Positions 50,001 through 62,005 of a stretch of 64,000 nt of DNA are shown one piece after another. The notes under the pieces were generated by a model. It did not search any database and had not been told where the DNA came from. It saw nothing but the letters and a program-made list of their open reading frames with translations. How positions within the stretch are numbered: the first letter of the stretch is position 1; each line of letters begins with the position of its first letter. The stretch spans positions 1 through 64,000 of the forward strand of contig VXBA01003281.1 in assembly GCA_013399895.1 (NCBI GenBank), written 5' to 3'. A program made the translations under genes and the position numbers. This DNA is from Serilophus lunatus. Taxonomy: Eukaryota; Chordata; Aves; Passeriformes; Eurylaimidae.

Positions 50001-52299
50001 TAATTAATCCTCTTACTGTGTCTTCCAAGATGTTTTTTCTATTACTTTGATGTGCTCCACATTGGACAGATGTCTAGATGTGAGTCTAAAGGTCCCTCAT
50101 AATGCTGAAACACTGTTTTCTGACTTCTGTTGAGAGCTTGGTTTTGTCATATAAACTTTTCCTTTCCTTTTTTTTTTTTTTTCTGTTATCTTATAGTCCT
50201 ACCTCTCTGTTTTTGTCACTCTGCTTTTCAGTTGGTGTAGTTTCATTGAATCAGCATATAGTAAAAGGAAATTACTACTACAGAATAGAAGACTGAGCCA
50301 TAGAGTTCTAATTCTCAGAGTTTTGAGATGGCTTTTTCTTCCTACGGTGAAGCATGTCTCCATTTCAGTCATGCCTGCAACAGGAGCCTTTTAGGTCAGT
50401 TACTGAAAAGAAATTAAAACAGAATCAGAGAGACTGAATTTATTTTCTAGAATCTTTTTATTTTAATCTCTACATACAAGCCTGCATTTTGTGTATAATG
50501 TACAGAAAGCTACAAGTAGAAAAATTTCACATATAGTGAGTCTCAGGGGTACATTCTATGGGTATGTTCATTCTCCAGATTTGGTTGTATTGCCCCTTTG
50601 CTCATCAAACACTTGGTGTCCCTTGTCTTACCTGTCACAGAGAGACACCATCTTTTTTGTTCTTGTATTTAAGTAATCTCTAGCTCAGCAGTCATTAACC
50701 CTAGCACCTTTTGTAGCTGCTTTGCAATTTAGAGGAACTACGTGTCAAAATTTGAAAAATTTGTATCCTCTCAGTCTGATCTGTGTCTAGGTTTCCATTT
50801 ATACAGAAAATACTTAACCTCCACAGCCTATTTAACGAATGTTTATGTGAATGTGGAAGCATTTCACCATAGCGGCATGTTGTAAGTAGATACATGCAGT
50901 GTTTTTTGGAGAATATTTCCCTTGTTTAAATTTTTGTGTGATTCCTTCGAAATACTTTGGAGAGTATACACTAGTTAAGGGATATATACATTCTTTATAT
51001 ATTTTTTCTAATATAGTAGCCTGTATAGTTGCTTTGTAGAAAAATTTGAAGTACAAACTGGTCTTTTTTTTAAAGAAGGTTCCTTTATAAATAATGCAGA
51101 TTGTGTAGCCTAAATAAATGTCAGGTCTAACATTTTACAGATAGTGAGACATATATAGACACAAGGAGCTATGGAAAATATTTTCCAGTTTTTAAATTTC
51201 AAAATGTGCATGTTTCATACCTCAGCCTGATTTACTTAGGCTTGTAGAAATAGCTGTATTTGATTAGATCATTATCATCTCTCTGGTTACCACAGAGATG
51301 CACAGTGCTATAAAACAAACTGTAATTTATTTATCTGTTAATATCTTTATATTGTGTTGCAATTATATCTTGTTCTGTTGTTGTGTATCCTCCCTCAAGA
51401 AATTAAAGAATTTTTTTGGTATTTTGTTTTTGTAAACATTTATTGTTAAAGGATTTCTTTTTTTTTTTAAAAAAAACCTTCAATATGCTTTACAGTTGTG
51501 CTCATAATTACTTAAATTTTTAATTTTTTATCATGGAAATTATTTGTAGGTAGTACAGATAGAAGTCCTAATTGTTTATACCCTTTACTTAGGTCCCACA
51601 GATGTTATTCATTTTCAAAACTAAGAATGAAAATTAAATAAGAATGTAAAAATATAGAAGAGACTTCATGAGAATATGTCCTTGCTTTTACTGTCTGCAT
51701 CATCGTGCTCCATTGGTAGCACAGCTCTGCTACTAAAATGGCTGTCCACAGATTAATATAATTGTTGGCATTTTTTTTTGGAAGTGTGACCTTTCTCCTT
51801 TTGCACTCCAAAAGATTTTCCCCCTTCATGATCATTGTGGCTCTTTGCTTTGTTGCACATCTCCTGTTACAGTTTGCTGCCACCTCTTATTCTCTGCCCT
51901 TTGGCCAGTTGTGTGATTATACTAGCAGTTACGATATAAAATGTAATTTGGATGTATAGCTCAATTATACTAATTATCAAATCCATTTATCTTTGTTACA
52001 TGCTATTCTTATCTACCATTAGTTTTAGCCTGATTTTTTATTGTTAAAACCCCTGAAACTAGTTTTTATAAGGCTCTGTCAAATTTTTTAATTGATGTGT
52101 GCGTGTGTGATATTGAGATCAGCTATATGCCACAGGTTGTGTTGGTACATTAAGGCATGGATGTGAGAACTGCAATGCGTGCTTGGAGTTTCAGAAAATA
52201 ATAAAACTGATCAAGGAACACTACTCCTATTTTGGGTCACTGCTGTAATAGAGATAAAGAGTTTGAGACACCGTGTTTGCCACTTCAGGATGATTTTAT

Positions 52300-52486
52300 A
52301 CAACTTGGATGTGTTTAAGGATAGGTTAGATGATGAACTTAGTGGTATGGTTTAGATGGTTTAAATGGTTTAAATGGTTTAGATGGTATAGATGTTAGAC
52401 TGATGTTGGGTAGGTTGTTAACCTAGGTAAAGGTTGGACTTGATGATCTCCATGGTCTCTTCCAACCTTACTAATTCTGTGTGTGT
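52300..52486 (+). mobile_element. CR1 LINE 3' end, plus strand
   Basis: Reads 'gatgtgtttaaggatagg', 'ttagatgatgaacttagtgg', then repeated 'atggtttagatggttta', then 'ggttggacttgatgatctcc' and 'ggtctcttccaacctta'. Same subfamily as the minus-strand copy at 34640, judging by the shared 9-bp microrepeat. Confidence 0.92.
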
Positions 52487-53887
52487 AACTTAAAAGAAAT
52501 ATCCTGATTTGGTTAAGCATACAGTCTATCCATCAAAATTTTTCCTATATTTTGATATACTGTTTTCCCTAAATTATTTGCAGTATTATTTTACTACTTG
52601 TTTGGCTTCTCCACTTGGAATAAGAAATAGCTGTTCTTCAGTGAAGGTGGATGACCTGATGTTTGAGTTTTGTAACCTGTCTCGGTGAATAAAAAATTTA
52701 TGGAAATGTCAAATTCTACTAGCCATTTGGTGGTGTTAGAGTAGTAGTATTTTAATTAGTTTTTGTACAATATTGTCCAGAGTTTCAAGCATTTTGTTTA
52801 CATTTTCTGTTTTCATCTTAGTTCCATCTTAAAAGTAGTGTTTAATTGTGTTTCTTTGGGCTTCTATTACCTTTCTTCACTCCCAAGAACTATTTGAAAT
52901 TACACATTAATGAAACAGTAGTCTCCTCTGTGATCTACTACATAGCAGCAGAAATCACCAGCTGTGATTAGAATAGAAACACTGCATGGAAAAATTGCAA
53001 TTAAAATGCAAACAGAATTGGAGTTTTTTTATAAAATCACATTAAAAATCTTGAAATGAAATATAATAGTGTATGATCACTACAAATATTTTTTAAAAAA
53101 TAAATTTTCATATTTGGATAATTATAAAGATAATATTAGTGTGGTAGAAAACATTAAAATAGTATCTCTGAATTGTATTCCAGAATGCTTTGAAGACATG
53201 TATGTTTATTGTGTGTAATACTTCAGTCTAGATTAGGAGGAGAGGCATTAAAAAGTTGTAAATATATTTTAACTGAGACATGGTTTTGTAAGTGTTGTCG
53301 TTCACTAGTGACAAATGTTGAAACCTTCAAAAGCAAGATGACTGTTCATTTTTATACATGAGGGGACTCCATTCATTTACTTGCCCACCTTTGTATGTGA
53401 GGTAAAAATCTAAAACTACTAGGATTTGTAACTTTTATTCTTCTTCTAAGATGAAATGAAGGTTAATACCACAGATAATTGCTTTGCACACATCTAGAAG
53501 TTGGAAATACTTTGGTACCAGTGAAAATTAGCTATTGTTTGAGCAGAGTTAAGTGGTCTCCAAAGAAAGACTTTGCGAATGACGTTCTGAAATCATGAAT
53601 AGTCAGTGGGGAGTGAGAGAAGAAAAAAGAGCATTAGGGAACACTTGGTGAGTTGCTTTGCAGAGCAATGCATAGCATTGCCCATCATCATGTGGGTTTT
53701 TTTAAGCTTGGTGCTTACATATTTTTGTGAAGAGAATTGAATCATTTGAACCTAGAAATGAAAAATTCACAGGTAGCTCTTGTTACTTAGAAACTTGAAA
53801 GTCTATACTTCAGGCAAAATTTTGATAAGGAAACTTTAGAATTGTCCAAAAAGTACAAGGATAATCTCAAGTTTTTTCTTTTTCTAG

Positions 53888-54042
53888 TGTTGGTGTATGA
53901 GGTCTATGTATACACAGGCGCCAGACTTGGTGCTGAAACAGATTCCAATGTTTATATCAACCTCATTGGGACCAGAGGAGATGCTGGCAAAAGGAAGCTC
54001 CACAGATCTAAGAATAATAATGTAAAATTTCGACATGGACAG
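53888..54042 (+). CDS. Exon 20 of window: PLAT 5, first half (type I)
   Basis: Residues 844-895. 155 nt, phase 1 to 0; acceptor 'ctttttctag', donor GTGAAG. It encodes LLVYEVYVYTGARLGAETDS, then NVYINLIGTRGDAGKRKLHR and VKFRHGQ. Type I features: Y-E-V-x-V-x-T-G and G-x-R-G-D-x-G. One codon longer than exons 1 and 15. Confidence 0.94.
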
Positions 54043-54637
54043 GTGAAGTAAAAACAATGCTGCTTCTGTTCAATAAGAGTAAATTATGGCTAGCAAATTA
54101 GTAAATACCTTTTTATTTATAATATTTATTTGAGCATTTACAATTTTATTTATTCAAAATTACCTACATAATTACATCAGATGGATAATTTTTATCTGCT
54201 CTATCAACTATTTACTGAGAGCATTAGACAGTGCAATTTGAGTATTCTTGGTGATTTGTATTGCACATATAGGTAAAATGTTACAATAGTGTTTTTGCCT
54301 TCCTGAGCAGATCACTGGGATTTTTAGAATCAGGTTCCAAATCAGTGTTCCTAAGTATGTTTTCCATTCTTAGTGAGGCAGATAGAACGAGAAAATGTAA
54401 TATTGAGATGACACAATAATTATTTGCAACTAATCATTGCATCATGCCAAAGGAATTGGGGTGTTATTCACCCCAGAAAGATTTAGAGAATCCCTCCTGT
54501 CTGGTCAATATAAAACAACAATGTTCATTTTGCAGAAAAAAGGAAAAGGAGAGGAAAAAATAGCTATTCTAGTCTGTTATAGTCAAAACAATAGCTGTGT
54601 TCAATACCTTTATCATTTTCCTTGTATGGTTCCACAG
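54043..54637 (+). other. Intron 20 (595 bp, phase 0)
   Basis: Donor GTGAAG, acceptor 'tggttccacag'. No recognised element. Confidence 0.8.
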
Positions 54638-54716
54638 ATGGATATTTTCTACATAAAGGCTGTCTCTCTGGGAGACTTGGAGAAAGTTCTGATTAGCCAT
54701 GATGGAGCTGGTCCAG
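54638..54716 (+). CDS. Exon 21 of window: PLAT 5, second part
   Basis: Residues 896-922. 79 nt, phase 0 to 1, donor GTAGGG. It encodes MDIFYIKAVSLGDLEKVLI, then SHDGAGPG. Same length and phases as exon 2, with the same L-G-x-L-x-K and H-D-G-x-G core. The opening ATG is an internal Met codon, not a start. Confidence 0.93.
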
Positions 54717-57700
54717 GTAGGGTTTAACTTCCTAGAGACCAATCTGTTATCAAGTCCTTTTTAAACCAAATACACTTTGCTTATATTACACCCTGTGACA
54801 GAAGGTCTTGCAGTGATAAAAAGTCTTCCTGCAGGCTGATCAGTGTGATGGGATGGTGAAAAACAGTGGTATAATGGACAGAAAACAAGGACACGAGTTT
54901 AATGTCAAATAGTGTCATTCCACTCTCGGTTTTCAAGGTTATTTATAAGAAATCACTATTTATTTGCATGTAGAAAACTTTCAAAAGTGTGGCTCACACT
55001 GGTAAGAGAATCCTTCATTAGACAAACAGTGAAAACTGGCCAGAATGGAATTAAAGATAGATTCAGCTGCTTTTCTACCAGACAAAAGTTGAGTAGCTTT
55101 AGTATAATGTCCTTGCTACTTGGGACAAGAGTAGAAGATTTAATTATTTATCTAATCTGTGCAAGCTAATATGGAGCTGTTCCAGTGAGTGACATTGCAT
55201 TCAGCTTGTATGTTTTTCAGGAAAAAAAGAGACAATTGAGTGATGAAATGAATTTTGGGAACAGACCCTTGAAAGGTGCATCTCTGTGATAATGTAAATG
55301 AAGAGAAAGCTAGCATTTAAAAGCACTGAACATGTAAACACTGAAAATATATTTTCAGATTAATATCTAGGAAGAAGCTAAGTGAAAAGCAGGTTTTTAA
55401 AAGCAGTTTGGGGTCACATTGTTAGCAGATTAGAAAGGCCCTTTTACCCTACTCTGTTCTGAACTGGCCTCAAGCAACACCCATCTTGTCTGTCTGTACT
55501 GCATAAGGGTCTGAGCACACTTGCGACTGTTATAGAAATAGACTTAATAGTGCAGCCTTGGAATGGGGTGTAATCTTGTGTCTAGTGTCTCTAGTTCTCT
55601 AGAGTGTTCTGCCTTCAGCAATATGGATGATTGCATACTGGAGACTTTCACATCCTAGCAGCCCAAGACATAATACAGAAAGCAGTATGGTGGAGCCCAC
55701 CTTCCCTCTATTTCACAGGACACCATACCATGCTCTCTTCCTTCATCTCTGCTTTAATAGGCAGTATGGCCTTATCAAGGGATCAAGCTGTTCTTTGACA
55801 CCGGAGTTCCAATCTGTGGGTTTGGAGGGCTGCCTAAACAGGACAATGGAGTGAATTCTGTCTGTAACAAAACTTAATGTCTCAGTAATTCAGGTGATTG
55901 TTCGTTTTATTCAGTGCAGACAGATCTCACAGACCTCTTTTGAACTGTATCCAAATGTAGTCCCGCATTAGCCTGGGCTGAGGTGAGTGGGGAGCTGGGA
56001 GCTGGAAAAGCTCAGGAGCGAGGCTATCAAGAGACTCAGTCTTTTGAGAGTTGAGAGAGAAGAAAGAGGGTACCTTTGGAGGTGGGTGGGGCCACCTCCT
56101 TTTCTAATCCTATCACTTGCCTAAATGTCAGGGCAGAGATGTCTTAGTCTTGATTTGGAAACTGTCTTGAAAGGATCCTGGAACATATGTTTTCTTCAGG
56201 GCTCCTAGATTGCAGGGCACAGATCTTCTCCCACAGCCACTGTGAATGGGGAAAGTAAAGGAATGTTGTTCCAGGGAGCAGGGTTTGTACATTGGTCTGA
56301 TGTGAGTCAGTAGGTGATAAGTCTTACCTTCGGAAAGAAGCTTCCACTCCATAGAAACCTTCCATACACACCTGTACATTTACACAATTTTTGCCTTTCA
56401 TCTTTTTTGGCCTTTTTCAAATTGACCTGCCTGATTGCTAGTGAATCTTGGCCAGGCCAGATTACTTTCCAATGAAATGGAATTTCATTTTCCAGTGAAA
56501 GAGCACTGAGGTGCAAGAGGGTGACAGAAGCAGCTTACAGAGTGTCCTAATATGCCCTGGGCCGGAAATCCTGAAGGGAAATGCCATTCTTCTCCGTGCA
56601 TTGCCTGGGCATGCCCTTCCTGTGTGACAGAAACTGCTGTCTTCTAGGGACTTACAGACAGACGCAGGCAGAGAGGCAAACCATGAGAATAAATAGGATG
56701 ATCATTTCTTCTGACCAAAACATTCCTCATGCTGCTTTGCTACGATGTACTGATAGGTAATGGTATGAGTCAGGCAAAACCTTGCAAGCAATATGACAAG
56801 TTGTGAGTGATGCAGGCTTGATGAAAACAGAATATTTGAGAAGGGCATCGCAAGGAGAACTATATCAGTCATTAGGATGGTTATTGGAAGTGATCTAGAA
56901 GATTAGCATAGATACACCAGTGCTTTTAGGGAGAGGATGAATTCAGCAACCCACCAGAAGTGAGGTTGCACAGTTTCATGCCTGCTGGCTGCATTAACAG
57001 CAAGGCTTGAGTATATGTTCCCAGTAGATGTGCACACAAACACATTTATAAAACAGATACACATATGCACATGGTCAGTCACACAGGTCAACAGACAGGA
57101 ACTCGGCCCCTACACAAACAGTACCAATGGCCTTATTTTGTTACCCTCTCTAGCTGACCAGAATAATAGTTCATCAATGTTACATGTAAAATGTTACATG
57201 TGAAAAAATATAAACAGTATGGATATGTATGGCCTCCAATAGCTGGCCTTTGGCACTCAGTCTATCTGGTTTCTGGCCTTGGATCCTTGGATGCTGAGTT
57301 TTGTGGTTACTGGCACCTAGACATACAAAGCCCCTCCAAGACTGCAGTCCCACTCCATTTGCTTGAGAGCATTAGTTTTAAAGATTTTTTAATTAATATT
57401 TTTATATATGCAATAAGGAGTTTACTCACAGAGGAAAAAATTTCAAGCATCCATACAAACTCGATTACTGGCATAAATATATTTGCCCCAACATTACAAG
57501 GAATCAAAAGGTATAGTCTGGGATGTGAAGAGTTTTGACAGTTCAGAGATGTATGCATATATTCCTCTCTAGGGGAAAAATGTCATCTTTCTTAACATTA
57601 AAAAAGAGTAAGGCAGAGACACAAAATAATAAAGCTTTCATTCTGTTAATATATCTTATCTATTTAGTTGAGATCCATCTTAATATGATCCGTGTTTCTG

Positions 57701-57804
57701 CTAGAAAGAGATGATCTGTGCTTTTTTCCTTAAAATTTATTAAAAAAACCAAACCAAAAACAAAGCATGATTTCACATGATAAACTTTTGTCATTTCAAC
57801 ACAG
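54717..57804 (+). other. Intron 21 (3088 bp, phase 1)
   Basis: Donor GTAGGG, acceptor 'ttcaacacag'. A less AT-rich stretch (about 55900-57360) contains CACA-rich sequence that faintly resembles sequence at 47330-47520, possibly an old shared repeat. No firm element call. Confidence 0.7.
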
Positions 57805-57886
57805 GCAATGGATGGTTCCTGGATAAGATCGTCATCAAACATAAAGAAGGAGAGGAAGCTCAGGAGGTTGTATTTCCTTGTAATAG
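57805..57886 (+). CDS. Exon 22 of window: PLAT 5, third part
   Basis: Residues 922-949. 82 nt, phase 1 to 2, donor GTATGC. It encodes NGWFLDKIVIKHKEGEEAQE, then VVFPCNR. Matches exon 3 in borders and in N-G-W-F-L-D-K-x-V-I-K. If the donor is not used the frame stays open for another 58 codons to a TAG at 58062 (see findings). Confidence 0.93.
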
Positions 57887-60800
57887 GTATGCCATTCATG
57901 GAGAGAAAGAATTTGTTGCCTGCCAGCAATGTAATGAAAAAAATTGCAGAATGGATACGTGCACACAACCTAGGTGTATGAGCAATGCCTCAGAGTTTTT
58001 CATCATACAAGGGGTGCAAAATTTTGCGATCAAGGACAAGGAAAAAGTTACTGCTTTGGCATAGGAGCAAGTTGTTGCCTAGTGCCAAGAAGCCCCAAAT
58101 CCAACGTTTTGTAAGATGAAAGGTGCATTGGTCTTTTTGTTTAATCTAAATTATAGAGAGTCCATGTGAAATTAAATAAGATTTTAGTTCTCAATCTTTT
58201 GAGAAGTATTGTGTATAAAGATCTGAAATTACATAGGTGCCATCATGGAAACATGGTGTAATGACTCACACAGGTAGAGTGCTGCAATGGATGACGATAA
58301 ACTCTTCAGTGGGGTTAGGCAAAGAAGAGGAGGTGATGGGATAGCCCTGCATGTTAAGGAGTGTTTTGATTGTTTAGGGCTTGATAACGGTGATGATAGG
58401 GTTGAGTGTTTGCGGGCAAGAGTCAGAAGGAAGGCCAACAAGGCAGGTGTCATGGTAGAAGTCTGTTATAGAACACCTAACCAGGATGAAGAGACAGATG
58501 AAATACACTATAAGCATCTGGGAAAAGTCTCACAATTGCTGGCCTTTGTTCTCATGAGGGACTTATGTCTGATACAAATACAACACAGCAGAGAGGAAGG
58601 AGTCTAGGAGGTTCCTGGAGTCTGTAGAAATCAACATCTTGATATAGCGGGTGAAGGATCCTACTAGGGAAGATGCCTGCTGGACCTGCTGTTTGTGAAC
58701 AGAGAGGGACTGGTGGATGATGTGATGGTTGGAGGCCAAATTGGCACAGAAATCATTAGATGATAAGAGTTTTCAACTCTCAGAAAAGTAAGGAGGAGGG
58801 GCAGCAGAACTGCCACCTTGATATCCTGGAGTGATTCACAGAATCACTTGGAGGGCATTCCAGGAAGACTGGACATTCTTCAGGAAAGGAAATCTTAAAG
58901 GCACAGGAACAGGCCATTGCCATATGCTGCAAGACAAGGCTGAGATTGAAGAAGGCCTGCCTGGCTGGACAGGAGGAGCAGGCAACTCAAGGCTACAAGG
59001 AATCCAGCTTCGAGGTTATGCAGGGAGAAATCTAGAAGGGCCAAAACACAACTAGGAATTAATCTGGCTACTGCTGTAAAAGAAAAAAAAAATAGAGCAG
59101 GATCAAAAGAAATTTAAAGAGAATCTTCAGTAACAAAGGCTGAGGCACTGAATGCATTCTTTGCCTCAGCCTTTGAAAGTAAAACCAGTAGATCTCCTGC
59201 TGGTCAGCCCCCTGAGATAGAGGGAAGGGATGGGGAGCAGAATGAATCCCCCACAATGCAAGGGAGATGGTCAGGGCCATGCTGCAGCACTTAGCCACGT
59301 ACAAGTTCATGGGGACAGATGTGATTCACAGAAGGGTACTGAGGAAGATGCACTTGGGTCACAATAGCCCCCTGCAATGCTACAGACTTGGGGATGAGTT
59401 GCTGAGAAGCTGCCTGATGGACAAGGATCTGGGGTGCTGGTCCACAGTCAACAAAGCATAAGCCAGCAGTGTGACCAGGTGGCCAAGAAAGCCAATGGCA
59501 TCCTGGCTTGTAGCAGAAATAGTGTGGCCAGCAGGATCGGGGAAGTGATCATTCCCCTGTACTCAGCACTGGTGAGGCTGCACCTCAAATCCTGTGTCCT
59601 GTTCTGGGCCCCTTGCTAGAAAAAGGACATGAAGAAGCTGCAGCTTGTCCAGAGAAGGGCAATGAAGCTGTTGAAGGGTCTAGAACACAAGTTCTGTGAT
59701 GAGAAGTTGAGGGTACTAGGGTTGTTTAGCCTGGAGAAAAGGAGGCCCAGTGGGGACCTTATTGCTCCCAGCAACTCCCTGAAAGGAGGTTGTAGCCAGG
59801 AGGAGGTTGGTCGCTTCTTCCAACAGTAACAAGCTATAAGATGAGAGGAAATTGCCTCTCAAGTTGTGCCCAAGGTAGTTTAGAAAGAATATTAGGAGAA
59901 AGTTTTTCACCAAAAGGGTTGTTAAGCATTAGAACAGGCTGCCCAAGAAAGTGGTGGAGTCACCATCCCTGGAGGTATTTAGAAGATGTGTTGATGGGGC
60001 ACTTGGGGATATGGTTCAGTGGTGAACAAGGTCATGTTGGGCTAACAGTTGGACTTGATGATGCTTTGGTTCTATTCCAAGATCTAGCTGCACTGATTTT
60101 CTTTGTCACAGAAATCATTATATATATCCTGGAAATCTTTGGAAAGATTTTTAACAATTCCTCTTAAAAGTAGAGTAAATCTCTCCTAGTCTATTTTAAT
60201 AGGTCTAAAATTTTGCTAACTTGCCCAAATTTAGGAAATATTCAACTTTCTCAATTCTAACAACTGCTAAGCAGTCCATTCTTTCAAATTTTATTATTAT
60301 CTGAGGCAACTGCAAACTTTTAGCAGTATTTGACTTGAATAATACAGTTACAGCAGAAAAAACCCACCTCATAAAATAAGCCAATAGAGCGAAGTAAGGA
60401 TTCATATGTGTTATTTATACTTAAGAATATTTAATAAAATAGAAATAATTTGAAGAATTTTAATTTAGATCCAGATAATTACATATTGAAGAATGTGGTT
60501 TCCAGAACTTATAAGTTTGGGTTACATCCCTAAAATAATTTCCATGTTATTTTGGGAACTGTGCCTTAAGTCTTGAAAATCTTCAGGGATCAGTAAAGAC
60601 AGAAATTCTACCTGTTTGCAACAAATCCCACAGGGTTTCATTTTGCAGAGTTCCTGGAAATCACTAGATAAGAACCTTTTGCTCTTTTTAGGACTGTTAT
60701 TTGAATGATCAGGCTATCGTTTTAGCTTTCATATGTGGGTATTAGGCTTTATAAATGGTGCAGATGAATGAGAAAATTGATTCTTTAGATTCAAGGAGAA

Positions 60801-61816
60801 CTTATGGGACTTCTTTGAAGTGCGGGATTCCTAACAAAGACATAGGCCTGCTTTTATAAAAGGAAATTGTTAAGATCTTATAGAAAGGATAAGGACTTTG
60901 CATACAGAATCAGAGGAGTTCTGTCATTGTTTGCCTGCAGTGTGAGTGTGCTTCCAATGTGTTAAAGTTTGCTTTTGGTTTCTAGAAAGTACTAGTGATC
61001 TTTTCTTTCTTAGGACAGAATGAGAAGATAGGTCTCAAAAGTTTATCAAGCTATTTATTGCAGCAATAATTGAAGACAGTGGAGTATAGACTTCATGAGT
61101 AAAACATTTATTCATAGAATTTTGTTAAATATAAGCAGAAAATATATTGTGGATCCTTGGGTTTAAACAAATGCAACATCAATATGGAGACAATAGAATA
61201 GAAGCTGATAGCAAGCATGTATTTATTTCTCTCTAAATAAGTGAGATTGTTGAATGTTACAAAGTGTTCTTATTTGAGCAAGGAGGATCAACTGAAGGAG
61301 TATGAATGTATGTTTGTAGTAAAAGGATGTTGTAGAAAAGCTTCTTAAATTCATCAATGAAAAAGAAAAGTAAAAAGAGAAGTCCAGTTAACTGCTGCAG
61401 AGCTGCAAAAGTTTTAGAAGCTTCCAAACCTGTAGATTTTTGAATAATTTTAAGCACAATTAATATAACTAACCACTGCAAGTTATATAACCCCTTCAAA
61501 TGTACAGCTGAATCTCTGAACCAGTAAATAATTGGGGTTTCCTATAAGGTATTTTGTATAGTACTACAGTAGTTCATACAACTATCATGAAAATTCCTCT
61601 TTGCCTGGAGCAGATTGAACCAGATTCTTCTAATATAAGTAAGGCAAACTATGATAAATACATGAAAGAAACTTTGACCTAGGTAGTAGTTTCAAGGTGC
61701 AATTTGATAAACAAAGTATAAAAAAATACTATTGAAGACAGAAGGTAATAGCCAGTTGACATATAATATGCTAATAGTTTTTGTCAATCTTATTATTTTT
61801 GTTTTTGCAACGGAAG
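57887..61816 (+). other. Intron 22 (3930 bp, phase 2), about half CR1
   Basis: Donor GTATGC, acceptor 'gcaacggaag'. Holds a long CR1 copy at about 58250-60085. The part from 60085 to 61816 is AT-rich with nothing recognised. Confidence 0.75.
58250..60085 (+). mobile_element. Long CR1 LINE copy with internal deletion, plus strand
   Basis: From about 58287 the frame reads as the CR1 ORF2 endonuclease region ('GDGIALHVKECFDCLGLD', 'DDRVECLRARVRRKANKAGV', 'CYRTPNQDEETDEI'). It continues through the region before reverse transcriptase ('TKAEALNAFFASAFESK'), then jumps near 59320 directly to sequence downstream of the polymerase core ('MHLGHNSPLQCY', 'LYSALVRLHLKSCVLFWAPC', 'LGLFSLEKRRPSGDLI'). 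It ends with the CR1 3' untranslated region at about 60085. Stops and frame shifts make it inactive; the polymerase core is missing. Confidence 0.93.
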
Positions 61817-61872
61817 ATGGTTAGATGAATGTCAGGATGATGGGAAAACTGAGAGGGAGCTAACTGCCAATA
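61817..61872 (+). CDS. Exon 23 of window: PLAT 5, last strand
   Basis: Residues 949-968. 56 nt, phase 2 to 1, donor GTAAGT. It encodes R-WLDECQDDGKTERELTAN. The W-L-D-x-x-Q-D-D-G-x-x-x-R-E-L motif is nearly identical to exon 4. The acceptor 'caacggaag' is weak because purines precede the AG, but the pyrimidine tract upstream is good and the phase fits exactly. Confidence 0.9.
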
Positions 61873-62005
61873 GTAAGTATTTTGTTAAATTGTGTTATGT
61901 ACTTAATGCCTTGTTATTACTGAAAAGCCCTTCCAGGTAAGACTATAACTTAAGAAAAGTGATAATAAGTCTTGTTCACAATTATTTTTCCTGTTCATAT
62001 TTTAG

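Larger units (their letters stand above)
44505..53887 (+). other. Intron 19 (about 9.4 kb, phase 1)
   Basis: Contains T tracts (45515-45535, 46861-46880, 50169-50184), a T/G-rich stretch (46930-47035), a short CR1 end (46893-46936) and a CR1 3' end (52300-52486). The other parts show nothing I recognise. Confidence 0.75.

Noticed and set aside
56990..57360. CACA-rich sequence faintly similar to 47330-47520, perhaps an LTR
   Set aside because: The similarity is patchy and I could not define ends or a family; not strong enough to call.
58287..58607. 106-codon open frame on the plus strand
   Set aside because: It reads as the CR1 ORF2 endonuclease region inside the long CR1 copy.
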